DNA of 53,888 bases from Planctomycetaceae bacterium. GTDB lineage: Bacteria > Planctomycetota > Planctomycetia > Pirellulales > Pirellulaceae. A model generated the notes under the pieces. It did no database searches and was not told where the DNA came from. It saw only the letters and a program-made list of their open reading frames with translations. Positions 9,225-19,166 of the stretch are shown here, in pieces (the stretch's first letter is position 1; each line of letters starts with the position of its first letter). The stretch lies in assembly GCA_002717145.1 (NCBI GenBank), contig PBCP01000092.1:1-53888 (forward strand), given 5' to 3'. Made by a program: the position numbers and the translations under genes.

Positions 9225-10649
9225 ATGTCGGAAATGCGTACAGAACGGGATTCCATGGGAGACGTGCAGGTACCGGCTCAGGCCTACTACGGTGCCCAGA
9301 CGCAACGAGCTGTCGAGAATTTTCCAGTATCAGGTTGGTCGCTTGCTCCAGGTTTGATTCATGCTATGGGACTAGTGAAGTATGCGTGTGGTGTTGCCAA
9401 TCGCGATTTAGGCAAGTTAACCAACACTGGAAAGAATCGTTTAGATGATAGACAGGTTGAATCGATGCTGGCTGCATGCCGCGAAGTTTCGGAAGGCCGC
9501 TTGGACAGTGAGTTTCCTGTAGACGTGTTCCAAACCGGTTCTGGTACTTCCAGCAACATGAATGTAAACGAAGTTATCGCGAATCGGGCGATTGAAATTC
9601 ATGGTGGTGATCGTTTTGAGGCAGAAAAACAAATCCATCCTAATGACCACGTCAATATGGGACAAAGTACCAATGACACGTTTCCTACGGCTATTCACGT
9701 AGCCGTGGGGGTGGCAATCGAAAAACAATTGCTTCCGGCGTTAATACGATTTGCAGCTTCATTACGAAAAAAAGCTGATCAGTGGGATCAGATTATCAAG
9801 ATTGGCCGTACACACCTCATGGATGCCACTCCGTTGCGTCTTGGTCAGGAAGTAGGTGGCTTTGCTCGTCAAATTGAACTATCGATTGAACGCGCCAAGC
9901 AGGCTCGCGACGCCGTGTTGGAACTACCTGTGGGTGGAACCGCTGTTGGATCAGGGATTAACACACACCCGGAATTTGGTGGTCGCGTTTCAGCAGTCAT
10001 TGCCGAACAGACGGGGATCCCGTTTGTGGAAGCGGTTGACCATTTTGAAGCGAATGCTCAACGAGATGGTCTTGTTGATAGCCATGGAGGATTAACGACC
10101 ATTGCCAATACTCTTTTTAACGTAGCCAATAATATTCGTTGGCTGGGTTCGGGACCGAGGTGCGGATTTTTTGAATTAAAGTTGCCAAGTCGACAGCCCG
10201 GTAGCTCGATTATGCCGGGAAAAGTCAATCCAGTAATGTGCGAAAGTATGATGCAGGTGGCGGCGCGAGTCATTGGCAATGGTCAAACGATAACAATGAG
10301 TGGTGCTGCCGGTGGTAATTTCCAACTCAACATTATGATGCCTGTAATGGGGCATGTGATGCTTGAAAGTGTCGAATTGCTTAGTTCTTCCATCGAGTCG
10401 TTCATTGATTTTCTCGTCGAAGAGATGGAGGCGAATGAGGAGGCCTGTAATGGGGCTGTCGAGCAAAGCTTGTCGATGGTGACCAGTCTGAACCCCTATA
10501 TTGGGTATGAAAAAGCTTCGAAGTTGGCAAAAGAGGCGTTTGTCAGTGGTGAAACGATCCGTGAGCTCTGTAAGGCTCAGGAAATCCTTCCGGATGAGGA
10601 TTTGACGGAAGCATTGGATCCAATGCGAATGACTGAACCACAGGAGTAA
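9225..10649 (+). CDS. fumC: Fumarate hydratase, class II
   Basis: Reversibly hydrates fumarate to L-malate in the TCA cycle, in the cytoplasm, as a homotetramer. The fumarase/aspartase superfamily signature GSSIMPGKVNPVMCE is present at the usual C-terminal location. It is preceded by the substrate-contact stretch TGSGTSSNMNVNEV and by the catalytic-region segment GRTHLMDATPLRLGQE. I chose the ATG at 9225, giving 474 residues, because AAGGA lies 9 bases upstream. A TTG three codons earlier overlaps that ribosome site and is less likely. Length is as expected for iron-independent class II enzymes. It sits alone, with spacers on both sides, so it is probably transcribed on its own. An aspartase function is possible in this superfamily but less likely. 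Confidence 0.95.
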   Translation: MSEMRTERDSMGDVQVPAQAYYGAQTQRAVENFPVSGWSLAPGLIHAMGLVKYACGVANRDLGKLTNTGKNRLDDRQVESMLAACREVSEGRLDSEFPVDVFQTGSGTSSNMNVNEVIANRAIEIHGGDRFEAEKQIHPNDHVNMGQSTNDTFPTAIHVAVGVAIEKQLLPALIRFAASLRKKADQWDQIIKIGRTHLMDATPLRLGQEVGGFARQIELSIERAKQARDAVLELPVGGTAVGSGINTHPEFGGRVSAVIAEQTGIPFVEAVDHFEANAQRDGLVDSHGGLTTIANTLFNVANNIRWLGSGPRCGFFELKLPSRQPGSSIMPGKVNPVMCESMMQVAARVIGNGQTITMSGAAGGNFQLNIMMPVMGHVMLESVELLSSSIESFIDFLVEEMEANEEACNGAVEQSLSMVTSLNPYIGYEKASKLAKEAFVSGETIRELCKAQEILPDEDLTEALDPMRMTEPQE

Positions 10650-10815
10650 TCTAATTATAAAAGAGGTGGTTCTCGGGCTGAAATCCCCCTTTTTACTTAT
10701 TTTTTTCAAACACCTGCCATTTGGCCTTTCGTCATATTTGATTTATTTTATCATTACGGACTTAATCCTGAGATGCGCTGTTTTTATGCGCATATACTGC
10801 TGTTTAAGTGGTAGG

Positions 10816-10880
10816 GTTTGACTAAGTCAAACAGTCGTAAGCTGACGTGTTGTCAGACTAAATATAAGAATCATTAATAA
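10816..10880 (+). promoter_or_regulatory. Leader/promoter region of fusA with two inverted repeats
   Basis: Between fumC and fusA there is a perfect palindrome, GTTTGACT-A-AGTCAAAC (10816-10832), and then a short hairpin, CTGAC-4 bases-GTCAG (10842-10855). A possible sigma-70-like pair follows, TTGTCA (10850-10855) and ATTAAT (10873-10878), with 17-base spacing. The palindrome would lie just upstream of that promoter, where an operator could sit. These are pattern matches only. Confidence 0.3.
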
Positions 10881-10910
10881 GTTTGTTTTACATTAGGTTG
10901 GAATCAGCAA

Positions 10911-12998
10911 ATGAAGCTGGAAGACGTAAGAAACATTGGTATCTCAGCACACATTGACTCGGGTAAAACCACGCTGAGTGAACGAATTCTTTTCTATAGT
11001 GGTCGTATTCACAAGGTCCAGGAAGTTCGTGGTGAAGGTGATGGTGCCACGATGGACCATATGGAACTTGAAAAAGAACGTGGTATTACGATTACCAGTG
11101 CAGCAACGACAGTTGAGTGGGAAGGAAAAACCGTCAATCTAATCGATACGCCTGGGCACGTTGACTTTACAGTCGAAGTCGAACGTAGTTTACGCGTGCT
11201 AGACGGTGCGGTACTTGTACTTTGTGCGGTTGGTGGAGTACAGGCTCAGTCTTTGACCGTTGACCGTCAAATGAAACGATATAAAGTACCTCGTTTGGCT
11301 TTTATCAATAAAATGGATAGAACCGGTGCTGAACCCCACCGTGTCTGCTCTGAAATCGCAGAAAAGCTGGGTGACTCCCCCATCCTTATGCAGCTGCCGA
11401 TTGGCGAAGGGGATGACTTTGAAGGGGTGATTGACCTGATCAAAATGAAGGCGCTTTATTTCGATGGATCGAATGGTGAAACAGTTCGAGAAGAGGACAT
11501 TCCAGCTGAATTGCAGGAAGAAGCTCAGAACTACCGTGCTGAAATGATTGAGAGCATTTCCATGGGCAGTGAAGCGATGATGGAATTAGTCCTTGAAGGT
11601 GAAGAGCCTAGTGAAGAAATGATTCACACCACGCTTCGTTCGATTGTTCTGAATCGTGAGGCGACTCCGGTATTCATGGGAACAGCTTTTAAGAACAAAG
11701 GCGTTCAACCATTGCTTGATGCAGTAAACCGATATCTACCTTCACCGCTTGATCGTTCGGTCGAAGCAAATAAAGCTGGTGATGAGGAAGATAAGCTAGC
11801 ATTAGAACCGGATCCTTCCAAACCATTTGTCGGGATGGCTTTCAAAATTGTTGAAGACCCATTCGGACAGTTGACGTTTACCCGAATCTATCAGGGAACG
11901 ATTCGCAAAGGCGAAACTTACATCAATCAGCGTACTGGTCGTAAGGACCGTTTTTCGCGTATCGTGCGGATGCACTCGGAAAAACGTGAAGAAATTGATG
12001 AAGCAACAGCAGGTGACATTGTCGCAGTCATGGGAATCGACTGTGCAAGTGGTGACACTTACTGTGACGAACAAAAGTACTGTACTCTGGAAAATATCTT
12101 TGTCGCAGATCCTGTGATTACCATGGCGGTCAACGTCCCCAACCGGAGTGATGCTGACAAATTGGGGAAAGCGTTGCAGCGATTCCGTAAAGAAGATCCG
12201 ACGTTCCACGTTAGTACGGACGAAGAGACTAACGAAGTGTTGATTGCCGGAATGGGGGAACTGCATCTGGAAGTTTATATCGAACGTATTCGTCGTGAAT
12301 ACGGTGTCGAGGTTGAAGTTGGGGCCCCCAAGGTGAGTTACCGGGAAGCACCAACGATTGCAAAGGAATTCAACTACAAGCATAAGAAACAGACCGGGGG
12401 TTCCGGTCAGTTCGCTCACATTGTCGGCTCACTTGAGCCAATGGATGTGGATGGTGACGATACCTTCGAATTCGAAGAAAATATTGTCGGGGGACGTATT
12501 CCTAAGCAATATATTCCATCGGTCGAAAAAGGATTTCGGGAAGCTTGTAACCGGGGCCCACTGGCTCGCTATCCTGTCGTTGGAGTTAAAGTCATACTGG
12601 ACGACGGTTCATACCATGAAGTGGATAGTTCGGACAAAGCATTTCAGACTGCAGCCGGAGGTTGTTTCCGCCAAACGTTTGTTGAAGCGAAGCCAGCGAT
12701 TCTGGAACCGATGATGAAAATGGAAGTTGAAGTGCCGGAAGATTTCCAAGGTACGGTTGTTGGTGACCTGATTAGTCGCCGGGGCTTAGTTAATAACACG
12801 GAAGCACGCGAAAAAGTATCTACGATTTTGGCAGAAGTACCACTGGTAGAAACCTTTGGTTATGCAACAGACCTTCGTTCGATGACAAAGGGGCAGGGTA
12901 CATTCTCGATGGAGTTGTCCAAGTATATGAAGGTACCGGCAGCCACGCAGCAAGAGATTATTAAAACCCGTGCCGAAGAATGGGCTAATCGAAAGTAG
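10911..12998 (+). CDS. fusA: Elongation factor G, type resembling organellar EF-G1
   Basis: A ribosomal translocase GTPase of 695 residues. The G motifs are clear: AHIDSGKTT (P-loop), the switch I RGITI stretch, DTPGHVDF, and NKMD. Domains II-V follow in the usual order. The switch region and N-terminus ([17 protein letters not shown], then [17 protein letters not shown]) resemble mitochondrial EF-G1 and the related bacterial group reported from spirochaetes, planctomycetes and deltaproteobacteria more than the classical EF-G with its AHIDAGKTTTTERIL stretch. The gene is alone, not in a str operon with rpsL, rpsG and tuf, and ends in a strong terminator. A second EF-G paralogue elsewhere in the genome is likely. 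The type assignment rests on motif memory, not on a tree. Confidence 0.93.
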   Translation: MKLEDVRNIGISAHIDSGKTTLSERILFYSGRIHKVQEVRGEGDGATMDHMELEKERGITITSAATTVEWEGKTVNLIDTPGHVDFTVEVERSLRVLDGAVLVLCAVGGVQAQSLTVDRQMKRYKVPRLAFINKMDRTGAEPHRVCSEIAEKLGDSPILMQLPIGEGDDFEGVIDLIKMKALYFDGSNGETVREEDIPAELQEEAQNYRAEMIESISMGSEAMMELVLEGEEPSEEMIHTTLRSIVLNREATPVFMGTAFKNKGVQPLLDAVNRYLPSPLDRSVEANKAGDEEDKLALEPDPSKPFVGMAFKIVEDPFGQLTFTRIYQGTIRKGETYINQRTGRKDRFSRIVRMHSEKREEIDEATAGDIVAVMGIDCASGDTYCDEQKYCTLENIFVADPVITMAVNVPNRSDADKLGKALQRFRKEDPTFHVSTDEETNEVLIAGMGELHLEVYIERIRREYGVEVEVGAPKVSYREAPTIAKEFNYKHKKQTGGSGQFAHIVGSLEPMDVDGDDTFEFEENIVGGRIPKQYIPSVEKGFREACNRGPLARYPVVGVKVILDDGSYHEVDSSDKAFQTAAGGCFRQTFVEAKPAILEPMMKMEVEVPEDFQGTVVGDLISRRGLVNNTEAREKVSTILAEVPLVETFGYATDLRSMTKGQGTFSMELSKYMKVPAATQQEIIKTRAEEWANRK

Positions 12999-13025
12999 TC
13001 AATTCGGTTTGTCAAACTGCATATG

Positions 13026-13060
13026 AAAACTCCGCTGTGTTTAACAGCGGAGTTTTTTTG
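13026..13060 (+). terminator. Rho-independent terminator of fusA
   Basis: A perfect 12-bp stem (AAAACTCCGCTG with CAGCGGAGTTTT) with a 7-base loop is followed by a run of T. It lies 27 bases after the fusA stop. The stem is A/T-flanked on both sides, so it could also act for the convergent gene. Confidence 0.9.
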
Positions 13061-13086
13061 TGTCTTGGATGTCGCGGCCTTGTGGT

Positions 13087-14370
13087 TTAGACGTTGAAGA
13101 TGGATTCCACGTTGCCTCTGAGAATGCGTTGCCCGAATGCGACAGCTCGTTCTTCGCTCCAACGGCGGTCGATAACGTATCGCTCTGCCAGTACTTTGGC
13201 CAGAATTCGTTTGTACATGGCAAACTTTGGCAAGGCAAACTCTAGCTTGTACATGTCGCTGTAGTAGCCAATTTGTTTAGTTTGAGGCACCGCTTCCAGT
13301 CTGGCTGCCGTGTCATGTTCAATAAACGTTGGTGTGTTGCTGTACCACCAATGACCATTGGTAATAACATTCGGGAAGATCCATGAATAGCTTGCGAGTT
13401 CCTGGTTAGTGACGCTGGCTAAAACGGATACAGGAAACTTAACTGCAGGAAAAGCATTGAATAGATCTGCATATTGAATAAGTGATACGCGACTGTCATA
13501 CAAATCCATTCCCTGGAATACGCCTCCGGGATAGACCGAACGATTTACACCGATCATCAAATCAAAAGGTAGCTTGAACTCATCACACAATTCAGCCAGT
13601 TTCCAAAAAACCCAACAGGCCATCGTTTCCTTGTGTTCAGCCGCGACTGATTCGCCATCTTTCTTGATTTGTTCGAGTGCATTTTCGGCGGCACTAAAGT
13701 CAATTTCAGTTGGCACAAACCAGGGTGGAAGAGAGATAGCACAGGCTTTGGCATTTGCACGTGTAAAGTGAGTGAACAAGTGTTCGAGACACTGCGTTAA
13801 TGACCCTAGCGATTCCAGGGAGATATTGGTGCATATTTCCAGCCGTTCTCGTACAGTGGGCTTGGATAGATGAAAAACTAAATCATCAGTTCTTAGGCAT
13901 GGAATGTAAATGGATGTATCAAATCCTTCGAGGGGATCGTCAAAGTCATTGGTCAGGAACACCGCGTCGATCCCCGACTGCTTTAGCACTTGCTTTGACC
14001 AATCCGTTTGATCCATTTTTCTTTGTGCGGCATCGAAAACGGATTCCCAATTCGAACTATCAATGACTTCTCCTTCAAATCCGAAGAATTCCTGACACAT
14101 TTCAATTAACCAACTGTATTGAATTGTGTTTTGAATCGGTTCGAGGTTATTTAACAGTATCCCGACTTTTTCCCGGGGTGTAATCTCCGGGGCTTCGATT
14201 GCCTGTCGAGCTAACCCCGCCGAATGAGCTAATTCTGTATAGTAGTGATAACCTAGAATTTCGGAGAGATCTTTGGAGGCTGGACTGAGGGCGTCAATGT
14301 GAGTGTGAGGGTCGATCAGGACCAGGCTGTTGAGCTGTTCGAATAGTCTGTTGCGGAGATCCGTTGACAT
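13087..14370 (-). CDS. Uronate-isomerase-like (amidohydrolase superfamily) protein
   Basis: A 427-residue protein using the ATG at 14370, which has AAGGA about 10 bases upstream. A start 19 codons earlier lacks that site. The N-terminus carries the amidohydrolase metal motif DPHTHIDAL. Later sections, such as the LPFDLMIGVNRSVYPGG region, the ITNGHWWYSNTP region and the final helix with Trp-Ser-Glu-Glu, resemble the glucuronate isomerase (UxaC) family. UxaC interconverts glucuronate and fructuronate, but no other uronate-pathway gene is nearby and several regions diverge, so a different aldose or a hydrolase activity is possible. It converges with fusA across the shared terminator region. Confidence 0.7.
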   Translation of the reverse strand: MSTDLRNRLFEQLNSLVLIDPHTHIDALSPASKDLSEILGYHYYTELAHSAGLARQAIEAPEITPREKVGILLNNLEPIQNTIQYSWLIEMCQEFFGFEGEVIDSSNWESVFDAAQRKMDQTDWSKQVLKQSGIDAVFLTNDFDDPLEGFDTSIYIPCLRTDDLVFHLSKPTVRERLEICTNISLESLGSLTQCLEHLFTHFTRANAKACAISLPPWFVPTEIDFSAAENALEQIKKDGESVAAEHKETMACWVFWKLAELCDEFKLPFDLMIGVNRSVYPGGVFQGMDLYDSRVSLIQYADLFNAFPAVKFPVSVLASVTNQELASYSWIFPNVITNGHWWYSNTPTFIEHDTAARLEAVPQTKQIGYYSDMYKLEFALPKFAMYKRILAKVLAERYVIDRRWSEERAVAFGQRILRGNVESIFNV

Positions 14371-14561
14371 ATATTGGTAATCCTTTGTGATTCTCGGGCC
14401 CATTAAATTGATGCGGGCTATAGTCAATTTAACTCAGGAACCGTAATCAGGTAAGCCTGCCAATTCCTGGCAAGGTTGATTTGGAAACAATATGCAAGCA
14501 CGTTAAAATAAGAGATTAATGAAGAGACTAGATGCGGTTTTAATGACAAAGGCGAAGCTGA

Positions 14562-17500
14562 ATGAAACGTCTTATTGTATTGGTTAGTTTTTCTTGCTTA
14601 GCCTCCTTTTCCGTCCCAGTCTGGGGGCAAGAGAAAGAGGCTCCGCCTGAACAGGGCCAAAAGATTGATTTTGCCAAAACTATACAGCCGATTCTCAGGG
14701 CCAGTTGTTATTCCTGTCACGGTAGCGATGCCCAGGAAGGGGGCTTGCGACTTGATAACAGATCGCGAGCCTTTGCGGGTGGTGATAATGGAAAAGCCAT
14801 TATTGCCGGAGAAATTAAGTCCGGCCTTTTATTAACCCTGATCAAGGGAAGTGACGAAGACTTAGGGCGTATGCCACCTGAAGGTGAAGGGACTCCTCTA
14901 ACAGAAGATCAGATCAGCTTAGTTGAAAACTGGATTGCTCAGGGGGCGGAATGGCCCGATTCCGCTGACATCGCCATCACATCAGACCATTGGTCATTTC
15001 AGCCACTTAGCCGTCCGGCAATACCTGAGGTAAAGGGAAAGGACTGGATTCGTAATCCGATAGATCAGTTTGTTCTTGCCCGATTGGAGTCCGAGGGCAT
15101 CAGGCCTTCTCAACGAGCTTCTCGAAGTACGCTGATAAGGCGAGTCTATCTTGACTTGTTAGGATTATTGCCATCTGCGCAAGAAGTTGAGCAGTATCTC
15201 AACGACCAACGTATCGACGCTTATCAACAGATGGTGAATGGGGCGTTGCAGTCATCTCACTATGGAGAACGATGGGGACGGCATTGGTTGGATTTAGCTA
15301 GATATGCCGACAGTGACGGCTATGAAAAGGACAGGGCACGGCCATACGCCTGGCGCTACCGAGATTGGGTGATAAATTCACTCAATGCAGATTTGCCTTT
15401 TGATCAGTTTACGGTGGCTCAGATTGCTGGTGATATGTTGCCGGAGGCATCTGTGTCTCAGAGAGTCGCCAGTGGATTTCACCGGAATACGCTTCATAAC
15501 ACAGAGGGAGGTACGGATCAGGAGGAAGATCGAGTTAAAAAGACGGTGGATAGAACTAATACTTATGGGGCGATTTGGTTGGGGCTGACCGTTGGTTGCG
15601 CGCAATGTCATAGTCATAAATACGACCCTGTCAGTCACCGGGAGTATTATCAGTTGTACTCATTTTTTAACAGTATGAATGAGCAGGATGTTGCAGCACC
15701 CACTATATCTGAAGCAGCTACTTATGATGAACAACTGGCTGTTTATACAGCTGAACACGAAAAGCTGGTAAAAGCGAGAATGCAGTATGAAGTTGACCAA
15801 CTTCCAACAGCACTTGGCAAGTGGTTAGAGGTTGATGCAGATTTGATATACCAATGGCGACCTCTGACAAATGCCATGATGACAAGCCATCATCCATCTA
15901 CCTTTAAACTACTTGCTGACGGTTCTGTACTGGTGGAAGGGGAGAATATTCGCTCAGACATCTATACGGTTACTTCAACTGCCAACTCGCTGTCAGGAAT
16001 TAGGCTGGAAGTACTGCCTGATGACAGCTTGCCCAGCAAGGGCCCCGGCAGAGCTGAAAACGGGAACTTTGTACTTACCAATCTTCAGGTTTTAGTTCGC
16101 CAAGTTGGAACAGATGGTGAATTTACACCGATTAAAATAGGTCGGGCAACGGCCGACTTCTCTCAGAATAACTGGGAGGTCGCCAAGGCGATTAATGAAA
16201 ATCAGGACGATGGTTGGGCAGTATCGCCTGAAATTGGAAAACGTCATGTTGCAGTCTTTCAGTTGGATGATGTCATTTCATTCGAGACAGGAGTTGAATT
16301 CCAGGTTGTGCTTCATCAGAAGTATGAGACCGGAGCGACCCACAACATTGGTCGGTTTCGTCTGACCACGACAGATTTCGATGGTGTTTTAGCTCTTGAG
16401 GGAACGCCCGGAAATGTATTGGAAGCAATCGCTGCTGATCCCCGAAATGACGAACAGAATAAAGTCTTGCTGGATTACTACAAGCATATCGACGAATCTT
16501 ACAAGCAGCTTGTTCAAGCTGAGAAAGAGCATGAAAGTAAATCACCTCCGATGCCTGGGACAAAGGCACAAAGTGTTGTCGAATTGGAAAAACCACGTCA
16601 GGCCAACATCCATTTACGAGGAAATTTCTTAACCAAGGGGGAGGCTGTAGCAACGCTGGGACTGGACATACTACCATCTGTTCAGGCCGAGGGTGACCAA
16701 TTGAATCGACTAGACTTGGCAAATTGGACCGTTTCAAAAGAGAATCCTCTGACGGCCCGAGTAACGGTAAATCGAGTTTGGCAAAGGTATTTCGGACGTG
16801 GGATTGTTGAGACGAGTGATGATTTTGGCATCCAGGGATCTGAACCTACTTACCCCGGACTATTAGATTGGCTGGCTACGGAGTTTCGGGATAAAGGTTG
16901 GAGCCTGAAAGATTTGCATCGGCTGATTCTCAATAGCGCAGTTTATCAACAACAGTCTGCGCACCGAGAGGATTTAGCGGAAATTGATCCGGATAATGAA
17001 TTGTTAGCAAGACAGTATCGATCACGGGTGGAAGCAGAGATTATCCGTGACCTTGCACTGAAAGCCAGTGGGTTGCTGGCAGATAGGATCGGCGGTCCGA
17101 GTGTCCGTCCACCGCAACCTTCCGAGTACTCGGCATTGACTTATGCCAACAGTGCCAAATGGCAAACGAGTGAAGGAGACAATAGATATCGTCGAGGATT
17201 GTACACGTTTTTCCAACGAACCAGTCCTTACCCGATGCTAATGACATTTGATGCTCCGGACTCCAATACCTGTATTACACGTCGTTCTCGAAGTAACACT
17301 CCGTTGCAAGCACTAACGATTTGGAATGATGTGGTTTTCACTGAGTGTGCACAGCATCTCGGTCGTCGTATCGTCGACGAGGTAAAAGTTAGTGGTAAAT
17401 CTGACGAGGATATTAAGCAACGAGTCAATCACGTATTTTTGACTTGCTTGTCGCGAAGGCCGACACGCCCAGAGATGGTGGCTGTGACTTCATTTTACAA

Positions 17501-17657
17501 AAGCCAAGTGGAGCGTATGGCCGAGGACGAACAGGCAGCTCGAGATGTTTTGGGCCAGGCTCCGATGCCGGAAGCGGCAAGTTTGGCAGAGACCGCGTCG
17601 TGGGTGGCTGTGGCACGTGTTTTGTTAAATACGGATGAATTCATCACCAAAGAATAG
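14562..17657 (+). CDS. Planctomycete cytochrome (PSCyt1)-DUF1549-DUF1553 protein
   Basis: A 1031-residue exported protein with a signal peptide (residues 1-22, ending VWGQ). A PSCyt1-type heme motif CYSCH lies at residues 49-53, with a conserved GGLRLD and RMPPEG (Met ligand) pattern after it. DUF1549 follows at about 155-370 and holds a second CXXCH (CAQCH, residues 346-350). A beta-rich insert spans about 420-640, and DUF1553 at about 725-990 includes the NPLTARVTVNRVWQRYFG signature. The function is unknown. The architecture is a hallmark of planctomycetes and is usually paired with a DUF1501 gene, as here (the next gene starts about 24 bases after the stop). It may take part in periplasmic redox or polysaccharide processing. 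Confidence 0.93.
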   Translation: MKRLIVLVSFSCLASFSVPVWGQEKEAPPEQGQKIDFAKTIQPILRASCYSCHGSDAQEGGLRLDNRSRAFAGGDNGKAIIAGEIKSGLLLTLIKGSDEDLGRMPPEGEGTPLTEDQISLVENWIAQGAEWPDSADIAITSDHWSFQPLSRPAIPEVKGKDWIRNPIDQFVLARLESEGIRPSQRASRSTLIRRVYLDLLGLLPSAQEVEQYLNDQRIDAYQQMVNGALQSSHYGERWGRHWLDLARYADSDGYEKDRARPYAWRYRDWVINSLNADLPFDQFTVAQIAGDMLPEASVSQRVASGFHRNTLHNTEGGTDQEEDRVKKTVDRTNTYGAIWLGLTVGCAQCHSHKYDPVSHREYYQLYSFFNSMNEQDVAAPTISEAATYDEQLAVYTAEHEKLVKARMQYEVDQLPTALGKWLEVDADLIYQWRPLTNAMMTSHHPSTFKLLADGSVLVEGENIRSDIYTVTSTANSLSGIRLEVLPDDSLPSKGPGRAENGNFVLTNLQVLVRQVGTDGEFTPIKIGRATADFSQNNWEVAKAINENQDDGWAVSPEIGKRHVAVFQLDDVISFETGVEFQVVLHQKYETGATHNIGRFRLTTTDFDGVLALEGTPGNVLEAIAADPRNDEQNKVLLDYYKHIDESYKQLVQAEKEHESKSPPMPGTKAQSVVELEKPRQANIHLRGNFLTKGEAVATLGLDILPSVQAEGDQLNRLDLANWTVSKENPLTARVTVNRVWQRYFGRGIVETSDDFGIQGSEPTYPGLLDWLATEFRDKGWSLKDLHRLILNSAVYQQQSAHREDLAEIDPDNELLARQYRSRVEAEIIRDLALKASGLLADRIGGPSVRPPQPSEYSALTYANSAKWQTSEGDNRYRRGLYTFFQRTSPYPMLMTFDAPDSNTCITRRSRSNTPLQALTIWNDVVFTECAQHLGRRIVDEVKVSGKSDEDIKQRVNHVFLTCLSRRPTRPEMVAVTSFYKSQVERMAEDEQAARDVLGQAPMPEAASLAETASWVAVARVLLNTDEFITKE

Positions 17658-17681
17658 GGATTGGAGTCGAATCTGGTCCTC

Positions 17682-19166
17682 ATGGAAAAGATAATGGATA
17701 TTACGAACGAATTAAGACAACAGAGTCGTCGCGATTTTTTTACGTCAGCCTCGAGTGGATTAGGAGGGCTCGCCTTAGCCTCGTTGCTCAAGGATGATGG
17801 CATCGTTCACGGTGCTGAAGCCAATCCGTTAATACCGAAGTTTGGCCATTTTGCTCCACAGGCCAAGCGTTGTATCTTTGTATTTCTTGCCGGTGCACCG
17901 AGCCATGTCGATCTGTATGATCCTAAACCTGTATTGCAGCAACGTCATGGACAGGGATTGCCTAAAGAGCTTACTGAAAAGGTTCGGTTTGCCTTTATCA
18001 AGAAGGAAAGTGCGATTTTGATGGGGAGTGATCGTAAGTTTCGTCCTCATGGTGAATGTGGCATGGAACTGTCAGACGTCCTGCCTCATATAGGCTCATG
18101 TGCCGATGATATCGCCCTTGTACGTTCGATGCATACCGATGCCTTCAATCATCATCCAGCGCAGCTGATGATGACTACAGGCGTTCCGCGGTTTGGCCGA
18201 CCTAGTATGGGATCCTGGCTGACCTATGGATTGGGTTGTGAAACGAATGACCTTCCGGCGTATGTGGTATTGTCTGCCGGCCGTGGAAGCTCAGGTGGAG
18301 TTTCCAATTGGACGAGTGGCTTTTTGCCATCGACGTATGAAGGGGTGGTTTTTCGAGGAGATGGTGAACCAGTCTTGAATCTAAATACGCCCAACGGATA
18401 TTCGCGTGATATGCAGAAAGATTCATTGGGGCTGATTAATTCTCTTAATCGAATTCGTTTGGAGCAACAGAAAGATACTGAAATAGCGAGTCGAATTAAC
18501 TCGTATGAACTGGCCTTTCGAATGCAAAAGGCGGCTCCTGAATTAATAGAGTTAAACGCTGAAACGCAGGAAACGCTAGACCTTTATGGGGTTGGGCGAA
18601 AGGAGCCGGAGAAAACGAATTTTCGAGGTGGGGGAGCTAATGTTTATGGTCAGTTCTCACGTAACTGCCTGTTAGCTCGTCGTTTGCTAGAACGTGGTGT
18701 TCGATTCGTCACGCTGATGCACGCTTCATGGGATCATCACAGTAATCTTAGTGAAGAAATTTCATATAATGCCGGGATGCTCGATCAGCCTGTTGCCGGG
18801 TTGCTCAAGGATTTGAAGCGACGGGGAATGTTGGATGACACGCTCGTCATCTGTGCGGGTGAGTTCGGTCGTACACCACTTGGTGAAAACCGGGGTGGAA
18901 ATAAACAAAATACGGGGCGAGATCATCATCCTTACGCCTATAGTTTATGGATGGCAGGAGGTGGCATCCAAGGTGGGCAGGTTGTTGGCAAGACTGACGA
19001 TATCGGTTGGGCACCAGTGGAAGATGCTGTCCATGTTAATGACTTTCATGCCACGGCGCTTAAACTATTTGGCTTTGATCATCATCGATTAGTCCATGAA
19101 TTTAAAGGACTTAACGTCCGTTTAACAGATCAGGGCGGGAAAGTCGTCGAAAAACTGATCGCTTAG
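17682..19166 (+). CDS. DUF1501 protein, Tat-exported
   Basis: A protein of about 494 residues from the ATG at 17682. An ATG at 17694 and a TTG at 17661 are in-frame alternatives, and none has a clear ribosome site. The N-terminus has SRRDFFTSASSGLGGLALAS, a twin-arginine signal, so it is folded before export. The mature part shows the DUF1501 features of the alkaline-phosphatase/sulfatase-like fold: FLAGAPSHVDLYDPKP, the HHPAQLMMTTG segment, LGEFGRTP-like CAGEFGRTPLGEN, and GRDHHPYAYS near the C-terminus. The catalytic role is not established. It directly follows the DUF1549/DUF1553 gene, the usual partner arrangement. Its stop overlaps the stop of the convergent downstream gene by 4 bases. 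Confidence 0.92.
   Translation: MEKIMDITNELRQQSRRDFFTSASSGLGGLALASLLKDDGIVHGAEANPLIPKFGHFAPQAKRCIFVFLAGAPSHVDLYDPKPVLQQRHGQGLPKELTEKVRFAFIKKESAILMGSDRKFRPHGECGMELSDVLPHIGSCADDIALVRSMHTDAFNHHPAQLMMTTGVPRFGRPSMGSWLTYGLGCETNDLPAYVVLSAGRGSSGGVSNWTSGFLPSTYEGVVFRGDGEPVLNLNTPNGYSRDMQKDSLGLINSLNRIRLEQQKDTEIASRINSYELAFRMQKAAPELIELNAETQETLDLYGVGRKEPEKTNFRGGGANVYGQFSRNCLLARRLLERGVRFVTLMHASWDHHSNLSEEISYNAGMLDQPVAGLLKDLKRRGMLDDTLVICAGEFGRTPLGENRGGNKQNTGRDHHPYAYSLWMAGGGIQGGQVVGKTDDIGWAPVEDAVHVNDFHATALKLFGFDHHRLVHEFKGLNVRLTDQGGKVVEKLIA

Noticed and set aside
10176..10709. A 177-codon minus-strand open frame overlapping the end of fumC
   Set aside because: Mostly antisense to the conserved fumarase C-terminus, with no recognisable protein pattern and no ribosome site.
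10650..10720. A terminator after fumC
   Set aside because: There is a T-rich stretch at about 10688-10705 but no convincing stem before it.
11802..12419. A 205-codon open frame on the minus strand opposite fusA
   Set aside because: It lies wholly within the well-supported EF-G gene, has no ribosome site, and its translation is Cys/Phe-rich without any family pattern, as expected from codon bias on the opposite strand.
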